Origin: Oleidesulfovibrio sp964593925
Lineage (GTDB): Bacteria; Desulfobacterota; Desulfovibrionia; Desulfovibrionales; Desulfovibrionaceae
Assembly: GCA_964593925.1 (NCBI GenBank)
Contig: CAZQKM010000031.1
Location: 1 to 30,723 of the forward strand
DNA: 30,723 nt
Direction of reading: 5' to 3'
The notes under the pieces: generated by a model
The model's database searches: none
Told to the model about the DNA's origin: nothing
What the model saw: only the letters and a program-made list of their open reading frames with translations
Part shown: positions 24,601 to 30,723 of the stretch, piece by piece
How positions within the stretch are numbered: the stretch's first letter is position 1
Layout: the number at the start of each line of letters is the position of its first letter
Program-made: the position numbers and the translations under genes

Positions 24601-25110
24601 TCATGCCAATGCATGGATAAAAGAAGGAGTAACAGACTGCGTGCGCAGCGCTGTGGCAAGCAGCTCATCAGTCATATCGTCCATCATGACCCCATGTTGA
24701 TACCCTGCAAGGTGTAATAGGCCGTGCGCAAGAAGACGTATGGAGTGTTCCGCAGGAACTCTGCCGTATAAAAAGCTTTCGCGCTGGACAGCTGGGGTAG
24801 AGAGCGCCAACAAACCCAATGAGGGCGTACTATCGGCTTGCCGGGTCTGGGGTGTTGTTTCTTTGCAGGGGGGGGCAAACGGGGCTTCGATCTCCGGGTC
24901 TGCGGGAAAGGCCAGAATATTTGTGGGGCCTATACAGCCAAGAAATGTGAGATTCAGGTGGGCACTTTCGGCGTCGTCAGTCAAAAGCAGCTCAACATGC
25001 GCGTCCGGCATATTCATGGTGTTAAGCATTGCCTGTAGAGCACAGATAATTTCATATCGTGAAAAAGGGAGATACAGCAGGGCACCAGTGCGTGTAATGA
25101 TGCGTATCAC
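24601..25110 (-). CDS. ybeY: divergent YbeY endoribonuclease / rRNA maturation factor
   Basis: A 169-residue YbeY homologue. The zinc motif H-x3-H-x5-H is present as HGLLHLAGYQH, with Gln in place of the usual Asp before the last His. Upstream, LNLTFLGCIGPTNILAFP aligns with the LNxxYRxxDxPTxVLSF block of the family, but the conserved Arg (E. coli Arg59, from memory) is replaced by Leu. A roughly 25-residue insertion (PCKETTPQTRQADSTPSLG) precedes the LLALS strand. YbeY acts in 16S rRNA 3' processing and ribosome quality control. The start is GTG 25110, with AGGAG 10 nt upstream overlapping the pgpH stop; the open frame to 25251 lies inside pgpH. Confidence 0.85.
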   Translation of the reverse strand: MIRIITRTGALLYLPFSRYEIICALQAMLNTMNMPDAHVELLLTDDAESAHLNLTFLGCIGPTNILAFPADPEIEAPFAPPCKETTPQTRQADSTPSLGLLALSTPAVQRESFLYGRVPAEHSIRLLAHGLLHLAGYQHGVMMDDMTDELLATALRTQSVTPSFIHALA

Positions 25111-25117
25111 TATGACT

Positions 25118-27421
25118 TTACTCCTGTGGTACTGTCTGGCCACGGGATGAGCTGGCCGGGGTGCTCTTGTCGTCTTGGGAGCCTTTGCTCTTGTTACCCT
25201 GTCCGGCTGGCGTAGCAGATTTACTATCTTGTTTTGTTCCTGGGTATTCAATGCGATGATGGAATATGCCAGTCAAAATACGTTGAAAGCTGTCTGCAAG
25301 CATGGAAAGTTCACGGAATGTCAACTCTGAATCATCAAGCTGCCCCTCGGCAAAAATATTTTTCATGATGGTATCAATATGCCCTCTGATTCTACTGGGA
25401 GTGGGGTCACTTAGTGTTCTGGCAGATGCCTCTACCACATCGGCCAGCATGACAATGGCGGCTTCTTTGGTTTGCGGCTTGGGGCCAGGGTATCGGTAGT
25501 CTTTCGGACCGGGCTCTTCGCCAAGGTCAAGAGCTTTTTGGTAAAAAAAGCGCATACGCGATGTGCCATGGTGCTGCTGGATAATGTCAATGATACGACT
25601 GCCAAGACGCTGTTTGTGGGCCATTTCAACGCCTTTTTTGACGTGTGAAAGCAAAATCAGCGCGCTCATGGAGGGGGCAAGTTTATTGTGCTTGTTTTTG
25701 CCCCCGGTCTGATTTTCAATGAAATATTCCGGTCTGCTCAGTTTACCGATGTCGTGGTAAAGAGCCGCGACTTTACACAGCAGGCTGTTGGCTCCAATGG
25801 CTTTTGCCCCGGCTTCAACCATATTGGCCACAATAAGAGAGTGGTGGTATGTGCCCGGCACAGAAAGCATGAGTTCCTGCAGCAGCGGCTGTTCCAGGTT
25901 CATAAGCTCCATAAGACGAAACCGGGTGGTATAACGAAAGGCCATTTCCACAATGGGGCTGAGGGCAAATATGAGGAATAATGACAGGAGTGCGTTAACG
26001 GAAGCAAGAATAAATCCGTATCCAAAACGGATAATATCCGGCCCTTCCAAAAGTGCTACTCCGCACCATAACGCGACGATGCCTCCGGTAAGGGGCAGCA
26101 GACTCCAGACTACATCCTGACGGGTTTGCGCACGCCGGATAAGCCATCCCCCCATGACGGAAGAGGCAAAATAAAACAGCATAATGCCGCTGCTGCCTTT
26201 TACCATGCTCATGCACAAGAATGCCAAGAGTAGTGAAGACGTCACACAGCGCCGAAAAGAAAAAATCAGACCGATAAGTCCGCCTGCTCCGGCAACAGGT
26301 AGCAAAAAGGGCAACAGGACCAATGGGGTGCCTGTTGCACCATCGGCCAGTGCGACCCCCAACCAATATAGTCCTTTTGCCAATGCGGCAAACACCAGTA
26401 TGACAAATGACAGGAATGTAATATCTTTGTTTATTTTAAGTGAAATGCCACCGGTGCGATGTGAAACGAGCAATGCACAGGTCAGTACCAAAGAGGTTAA
26501 AAAAGTGCCTGCCATGAGAGAAGGAGAAAAGAACTCCTGCCTTTTGTTTTGTAGGGCTTGCAGCTTGAGTTGTATGTCTTCGGTAACGCGTTCGCCTTGT
26601 CTGACAATTATTTCACCCTGTTGTACCCGATAATAGATGGGGGGCACAGCGCTGCGGACCTTTTTAATACGCCTTGTGGTGGCTTCACGATTGAGCGTCA
26701 GGGTGGGAGCCAAAAATGGAAATACCAGATCTGTCACGGCGCGGCGGACGCGTAAAGGAATGTTAAGGTCGTGGCGTAAGTAGTTTTCGAGCTCTTTTTC
26801 CAGTGTGGCAATATCTGGGATATAACTGATATCCTCGCGGAGTGTTTCGGTATTTTTTGCAAGATTGCGTAGTATGATACCGTTGCGTTCCTGCAACAGG
26901 AGGCGCTCTTCTGCTACAACCCCCGATATGAAGCGTGCTTTGAGCCACGGCAGTACTTCTTCAGGGAGCAATCTGGTGAACTCCGGAGTCATCCATATGG
27001 CAAAGGTACGTGCGGAAATGTCGCTGTTGAGCATTTCTGCAAGCTGTTGGCGATGTTTTTCAAATTCATCTGCAGGAAGATTCTGCAATGATGTAAGCAC
27101 CCCTTGTACATTGGCCTGCAACATGTCCACGGCGGCAGAGCTCAAATCAAATATGGGCGGTTGGTTACGAGCAATGGCATCGCGTTTGGCTTTAGTGGCA
27201 ACAGTGTCTTCAATAAGCAGTTCCTGACTTGCAGTGATGTCATATCCTGCAACTTCGCCTGCCATATAGACGGTTACATTATTTTTTAACTGCAAGGCCG
27301 CCACAAAAGAAAGCAGTAGCAGAGAGGCTAATAAAAAGCCCACGCCAAAGATGGGAAAAGGCTTTTTACCCCGGCGTACTGTGGGGGGAGGCGAGAGGCT
27401 AGGCTTTTTCACTATGTTCAT
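25118..27421 (-). CDS. pgpH: PgpH/YqfF-type 7TM-HD hydrolase (probable c-di-AMP phosphodiesterase)
   Basis: A 767-residue membrane protein with an N-terminal transmembrane helix, an extracytoplasmic 7TMR-HDED domain of about 250 residues (begins KNNVTVYMAGEVAGYD), about seven transmembrane helices, then a cytoplasmic HD domain with GTYHHSLIVANM, ALYHDIGKLSRPEYFIENQ and IQQHHGTSRMRFFY. PgpH of Listeria degrades c-di-AMP. No c-di-AMP cyclase is present in this window. The last 40 residues are a low-complexity tail rich in Ser, Lys, Gln and Gly. ATG 27421 overlaps the phoH end by 23 nt and has no strong ribosome site; GTG 27412 is an alternative. It precedes ybeY. Confidence 0.9.
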   Translation of the reverse strand: MNIVKKPSLSPPPTVRRGKKPFPIFGVGFLLASLLLLSFVAALQLKNNVTVYMAGEVAGYDITASQELLIEDTVATKAKRDAIARNQPPIFDLSSAAVDMLQANVQGVLTSLQNLPADEFEKHRQQLAEMLNSDISARTFAIWMTPEFTRLLPEEVLPWLKARFISGVVAEERLLLQERNGIILRNLAKNTETLREDISYIPDIATLEKELENYLRHDLNIPLRVRRAVTDLVFPFLAPTLTLNREATTRRIKKVRSAVPPIYYRVQQGEIIVRQGERVTEDIQLKLQALQNKRQEFFSPSLMAGTFLTSLVLTCALLVSHRTGGISLKINKDITFLSFVILVFAALAKGLYWLGVALADGATGTPLVLLPFLLPVAGAGGLIGLIFSFRRCVTSSLLLAFLCMSMVKGSSGIMLFYFASSVMGGWLIRRAQTRQDVVWSLLPLTGGIVALWCGVALLEGPDIIRFGYGFILASVNALLSLFLIFALSPIVEMAFRYTTRFRLMELMNLEQPLLQELMLSVPGTYHHSLIVANMVEAGAKAIGANSLLCKVAALYHDIGKLSRPEYFIENQTGGKNKHNKLAPSMSALILLSHVKKGVEMAHKQRLGSRIIDIIQQHHGTSRMRFFYQKALDLGEEPGPKDYRYPGPKPQTKEAAIVMLADVVEASARTLSDPTPSRIRGHIDTIMKNIFAEGQLDDSELTFRELSMLADSFQRILTGIFHHRIEYPGTKQDSKSATPAGQGNKSKGSQDDKSTPASSSRGQTVPQE

Positions 27422-28403
27422 GCTCAAACCGTTCGTATGCGTGGACGATTTTGCCAACCAGCGGGTGGCGGACGACGTCGGCTTCATGGAATTGAAGAAA
27501 GCGAATGCCGTCGACATTGGAGAGTATCCGGCGGGCTTGCACAAGGCCGGAGCGGCCGCTATGGGAGCGGTCACTGACACCGGGTAGATCAATTTGCGTA
27601 ATATCACCTGTAATAACAGCTTGTGAACCAAACCCCATACGGGTCAAAAACATCTTCATTTGCTCCGGTGTGGTGTTTTGTGCTTCGTCAAGGATGATAA
27701 ATGCGTCGCTCAGGGTGCGCCCCCGCATGAACGCAAGTGGCGCGATTTCGATGACTTCTTTTTCTAACATGTCGGAAACTTTTTCAAACTCCAGCATATC
27801 ATAGAGTGCATCATACAATGGCCGCAAATACGGATTGACCTTTTCAACCATATCCCCTGGCAGGAAACCTAGTTTTTCACCAGCTTCTACAGCAGGGCGG
27901 GTCAGGATGATACGCTTGACTTTTTTGGCCGTTAAACTCGCCAGTGCCATGGCCATGGCAAGATATGTCTTTCCTGTGCCTGCCGGGCCAACGGCAAAAA
28001 CCATGTCGTTTGCTCGTAATGCAGCTATGTAATCTCGTTGGCTCAGCGTTTTGGCGGTGATGGTTTTGCGGGGAGACACCACAAAGGCCGCCTCTTTAAA
28101 AACCTGCATAAGGTCTGTGCCTGGCTCTCGTTCCAGCATGGAGTAGGCATACAATATATCGCGCGGGTACAGCGGGTGGCCGGCTTTTAGTACACTGTAT
28201 AGCTGAGTCAACAGGTTGGTTACAGCGTGTATGGTGTTGGCATCTGAGGCGGTGACACTTACCGTAGAACCACGGCTTGAAAGTGATGTGCCAAATTGTT
28301 TTGCCAGCACGTTCAGGTTATTGTTTTGCGAACCAAAAAGTATACTGGCCAGATGTGGGTCGTCAAAATCAAGTGTTTTACAAATAGGGGGTGTGTCAAT
28401 CAT
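27399..28403 (-). CDS. PhoH-family ATPase (PhoH-like / YbeZ)
   Basis: A 334-residue PhoH family protein. The Walker A motif GPAGTGKT is at 139-146 and Walker B IILDEAQN at 236-243, with ITGDITQIDLP following. The N-terminal part up to about residue 125 matches the KH-like region of PhoH-like proteins. The family binds ATP and RNA and is often next to YbeY and a 7TM-HD protein, as here, consistent with a shared role in RNA metabolism. It is first in the four-gene minus-strand unit. ATG 28403 has a weak upstream ribosome site and no strong promoter was identified in the 210 nt before it. Confidence 0.93.
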   Translation of the reverse strand: MIDTPPICKTLDFDDPHLASILFGSQNNNLNVLAKQFGTSLSSRGSTVSVTASDANTIHAVTNLLTQLYSVLKAGHPLYPRDILYAYSMLEREPGTDLMQVFKEAAFVVSPRKTITAKTLSQRDYIAALRANDMVFAVGPAGTGKTYLAMAMALASLTAKKVKRIILTRPAVEAGEKLGFLPGDMVEKVNPYLRPLYDALYDMLEFEKVSDMLEKEVIEIAPLAFMRGRTLSDAFIILDEAQNTTPEQMKMFLTRMGFGSQAVITGDITQIDLPGVSDRSHSGRSGLVQARRILSNVDGIRFLQFHEADVVRHPLVGKIVHAYERFEHEHSEKA

Positions 28404-28543
28404 GTAATTATGGTGAGTTATAGTGAGTGTCTATCATCCAGAATATACTGAAATTACCTTTTTTTGTATGAGTAGTCCATGCTTTGTTGCGTAATAATAT
28501 CTTGCTATTTCAATGATTTGTCAACGATTTTGTAGTATCTGTT

Positions 28544-28560
28544 TTGGTATACTTTATGCT
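28544..28560 (+). promoter_or_regulatory. candidate sigma-54 promoter
   Basis: TTGGTATACTTTATGCT at 28544-28560 places GG (28546-28547) and GC (28558-28559) at the -24/-12 spacing of sigma-54 promoters. TTGGTATA fits YTGGYAYR, and ATGCT differs from TTGCW at one base. Start would be near 28571, 43 nt before ATG 28614. An activator-binding site was not found. Confidence 0.5.
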
Positions 28561-28613
28561 AACAACATCAGAAGGGAAAAAAATGCTCACTGTATAAAAG
28601 ACAAGGAATTTTT

Positions 28614-29261
28614 ATGTATACTTCTTTGAGCGCTTCCATAGCCAACATAAGCCGTACTGCCGACATGGTGGATAAAGCTGCCCGGGGTGAAGCTCACGCG
28701 GAGAAGAGCGGTACTGTACAGGGTAAAAAAAATGTGCAAAAAACATCCTATGGTACTGATGTCGCCTCTATGGATGAGCTTAAGGCCATACTGGAACTCG
28801 CCTTGAAAGGGATAACCCCTGATGCCAACGGCAAGGTGACCTTTGCCATGTTGGAAAAGCATAGAGAAGAGCTGGGAGTGGCATTTTCTGAAGCTGTCAA
28901 GGCAGACCTGCGCGAATTGGGGGTAGCAGAAGACATTGATTTTCGGCTTGTTGTTGCGCCCGTTACAGGAGAGGTACAGGTAATCAGTGAACACCCGCAT
29001 AAAGGTATGGTAGAACAGTACCTTGCTGATAATCCTCATATGGTGGAGCAGTTTACGCAGATTCAGGCAATGTCCAATCTGGACAGAATCCGTCGTTTCA
29101 ACGGTATTCCTTCAGGAGATATTAAACACCAGATACAAATGGAATCGTTAAATGAATTTTTTGTATCTGCCAATAATGGCGGCATGGGCGCGGCATCCTT
29201 GCTTTTGGAATACGCAGACGGTGCAGCAAGCATGATGACCGGATTGAATATGCGGGTATAA
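28614..29261 (+). CDS. hypothetical protein, possibly sigma-54 regulated
   Basis: A 215-residue protein I do not recognise. It is soluble with no signal peptide or membrane helix. It is rich in Ala and charged residues and probably mostly helical (SMDELKAILELALKGITP; EKHREELGVAFSEAVKADLREL), with a mixed strand region (DFRLVVAPVTGEVQVISEHPHKGMVEQYL). The C-terminus is Gly/Ala/Met-rich (NNGGMGAASLLLEYADGAAS). An AAGGA site is 6 nt before ATG 28614. It is monocistronic: a sigma-54-like motif lies upstream and a strong terminator downstream. In this lineage sigma-54 often drives motility and metabolism genes, but no function can be assigned. Confidence 0.82.
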   Translation: MYTSLSASIANISRTADMVDKAARGEAHAEKSGTVQGKKNVQKTSYGTDVASMDELKAILELALKGITPDANGKVTFAMLEKHREELGVAFSEAVKADLRELGVAEDIDFRLVVAPVTGEVQVISEHPHKGMVEQYLADNPHMVEQFTQIQAMSNLDRIRRFNGIPSGDIKHQIQMESLNEFFVSANNGGMGAASLLLEYADGAASMMTGLNMRV

Positions 29262-29318
29262 CAGGCACGCCGTTTGCGTGGGTAGATGTATTGCCATGCA
29301 TGCTCAAACAAGGTACTT

Positions 29319-29355
29319 CGCGGTTTTCCATGTGGAAAAACCGCGTTTGTTTTTT
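29319..29355 (+). terminator. Rho-independent terminator after the 28614 gene
   Basis: CGCGGTTTTCC (29319-29329) pairs with GGAAAAACCGCG (29334-29345) around ATGT, with one bulged A. TTTGTTTTTT follows at 29346-29355. It is 58 nt after the stop codon of the 28614 gene and separates it from the glycosyltransferase gene. Confidence 0.9.
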
Positions 29356-29454
29356 GGGGGGAGTGATATGGGTATGCTCGGGGGTATTCAGTACTATATT
29401 TTTTTGGGCATATATGTTCTTTTTTGTTGAGTACCTGTCCGGAGCCTTGAGGAT

Positions 29455-30558
29455 ATGAAAACAATTCAGGTGGTTAACGTTCGCTGGTTTAATGCCACGG
29501 CTTGGTATGGGCTTTTTCTCAGTCGTTTGCTGCGTGATGCCGGACATGAAACACTCGTTGTGGGTCTTGAGGGTACAGAGTCATTTCGCAAGGCTCAAGA
29601 GTGGGGGCTTGATCCGGTGGGACTTACCCTCAATAGCGTTAATCCGACTACAATTGCGGTGTTATATGGGCGTATGCGACAAATGGTACGCGATTTCAGG
29701 CCCCATGTAGTTAACTGCCACCGCGGCGAGTCTTTTGTTTTATGGGGGCTGTTGCGCAATGCTGGTAGTAATTTTGCCTTGGTGCGTACCCGCGGAGACC
29801 AGCGTCTGCCCAAAAGTAATCTGCCCAACCGGTGGCTGCATCGTTCTGTGGCAGATGCTGTGATTGCGACAAACTCTGTCATGGCCGGTCATCTTTCCCG
29901 TATGCTGCATGTTCCTGCACACAAGGTGCACACTATTTTAGGCGGTGTGAATACAGAGGTATTTTACGAAGACAACCAGGCCCGCCAGGCTGTACGAGAC
30001 GAATTTGGATACAGTACAGAACATGTGGTTATCGGACTGCTTGGTCGTTTTGATCGGGTGAAAGGCCAAAAAGAGCTTATTACCGCAGTGGCAGAATTGT
30101 ACCATGGCAAAGGCCTGCGACATATCCGCCTGTTACTTGTGGGCTTTGAGAGTGCCACCAGACTGGCAGAGGTTCAGGCATGGATTGCTGAGGCGGGCAT
30201 CAGTGATATTACGGCCATCACGGGCAAACGTCCGGACATACGGGCCTGTATTTGTGCCATGGATGTGGGAGTTATCGCTTCTTTGTGGTCAGAAGCCATT
30301 GCCAGGGCTGCGCTGGAGATTATGGCCTGCGGCAGGCCGCTTGTTTCAACGCGCGTTGGGGTCATGCCTGATCTGTTGCCTTCTGATGCGTTATGTTCCG
30401 AAAACAATACAACTGCTCTTGCCGAGTTGTTGTATAAAGCTGTGGCAGATACCCCATGGCGGGAAGAGCTTGGACTGATCTGCGCAAGGCGTATAAAGAC
30501 GTTAGAGGCGCGTCATTTTCTGGATACAACACTGCAGGTATACGAAAGCCTGGCTTGA
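29455..30558 (+). CDS. GT4-family glycosyltransferase
   Basis: A 367-residue GT-B-fold glycosyltransferase. The N-terminal domain opens with the nucleotide-fold strand KTIQVVNVRWFNATAWYG (an acceptor domain) and LRDAGHETLVVGLEG. The C-terminal domain has the donor-binding GLLGRFDRVKGQKELITA, DVGVIAS and the catalytic-region E-x7-E motif as SEAIARAALEIMACGRPLVST. The donor sugar and acceptor are unknown; such enzymes build lipopolysaccharide or other surface glycans. No glycan cluster surrounds it. ATG 29455 has CGGAG 10 nt upstream. It may share a transcript with the threonine-aldolase-like gene, 70 nt downstream. Confidence 0.88.
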   Translation: MKTIQVVNVRWFNATAWYGLFLSRLLRDAGHETLVVGLEGTESFRKAQEWGLDPVGLTLNSVNPTTIAVLYGRMRQMVRDFRPHVVNCHRGESFVLWGLLRNAGSNFALVRTRGDQRLPKSNLPNRWLHRSVADAVIATNSVMAGHLSRMLHVPAHKVHTILGGVNTEVFYEDNQARQAVRDEFGYSTEHVVIGLLGRFDRVKGQKELITAVAELYHGKGLRHIRLLLVGFESATRLAEVQAWIAEAGISDITAITGKRPDIRACICAMDVGVIASLWSEAIARAALEIMACGRPLVSTRVGVMPDLLPSDALCSENNTTALAELLYKAVADTPWREELGLICARRIKTLEARHFLDTTLQVYESLA

Positions 30559-30628
30559 GACTTTATACAAGGCCCTGGTATGCGGACCATACAGCAACTT
30601 GATTGATATTTTTATAAAGGGAGCGGTT

Positions 30629-30723
30629 ATGATAAAAAATTTTGCCAGTGATAATACAGCAGGAGCACACCCCTTGGTTATGGATGCTCTTGTCAGGGCC
30701 AATGAAGGCCATACAGCCCCCTA
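30629..30723 (+). CDS. threonine-aldolase-like enzyme, partial (5' end)
   Basis: The first 31 codons of a gene cut by the window edge. NFASDNTAGAHPLVMDALVR, followed by ANEGH, is the N-terminus of low-specificity L-threonine aldolases (beta-eliminating lyase family), PLP enzymes that split L-threonine into glycine and acetaldehyde. AAAGGGAG is 5 nt before ATG 30629. The catalytic lysine and the rest lie beyond the window, so the call rests on the N-terminal block alone. Confidence 0.75.
   Translation, partial: MIKNFASDNTAGAHPLVMDALVRANEGHTAP

Overview
The window looks like a chromosomal segment from a sulfate-reducing deltaproteobacterium, most likely Desulfovibrionaceae. That is an inference from the gene families and gene order: a korDABC-type 2-oxoacid:ferredoxin oxidoreductase, an AmrS-type radical SAM enzyme beside a cobalamin adenosyltransferase, a phoH-pgpH-ybeY cluster, a DUF3179 lipoprotein-like secreted protein, and a divergent YbeY. 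No rRNA or lineage marker is present to prove it. Nothing looks like a prophage, transposon, CRISPR array or defence island. Most genes are housekeeping, on both strands, in short operons with overlapping or nearly touching ends. By my rough count about 82% is coding. Several stretches of 0.3-1 kb hold no convincing gene, which could suit a genome losing genes.

Layout. 1-315: no gene seen. 315-2678 (minus): small exported protein, amrS, cobO, an orphan Hpt protein, then tRNA-Pro(TGG) with its terminator. 2759-3814 (plus): purM, divergent from that unit, ended by a terminator shared with a convergent radical SAM gene (3942-5219). 5380-6191 (plus): two small membrane-anchored coiled-coil proteins. 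6192-6779: gene-free, with strong hairpins. 6780-11338 (minus): dnaE, queD, marC, with a recognisable promoter before dnaE. 11569-13431 (plus): membrane protein, HD-domain protein, SAM methyltransferase, all overlapping. 13582-15487 (minus): HAD phosphatase and an exported DUF3179 protein, preceded by an AT-rich gene-free block. 16373-19639 (minus): korD, korA, korB, korC and a small conserved-looking gene. 20055-22399 (minus): a 74-residue hypothetical gene and a DAK2-DegV fusion. 22400-23417: gene-free except for one weak small reading frame and nested inverted repeats. 23418-28403 (minus): phoH, pgpH, ybeY, MFS transporter. 28614-29261 (plus): hypothetical gene behind a sigma-54-like promoter. 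29455-30558 (plus): GT4 glycosyltransferase. 30629-end (plus): start of a threonine-aldolase-like gene.

How the parts fit. Kor feeds reduced ferredoxin and acyl-CoA exchange typical of anaerobes. CobO makes adenosylcobalamin, QueD makes a queuosine precursor, PurM serves purine synthesis and DnaE replicates the chromosome. PhoH, PgpH and YbeY are RNA- and c-di-AMP-related functions commonly found together. The DAK2-DegV protein probably phosphorylates exogenous fatty acids. I found no clear new multi-gene system. The best leads are the DAK2-DegV fusion, the sigma-54-like promoter at 28544-28560, the fifth gene of the kor operon with the homopolymer-rich korA start, the membrane/HD/methyltransferase cassette, the paired coiled-coil membrane proteins, and two gene-free regions with nested inverted repeats.
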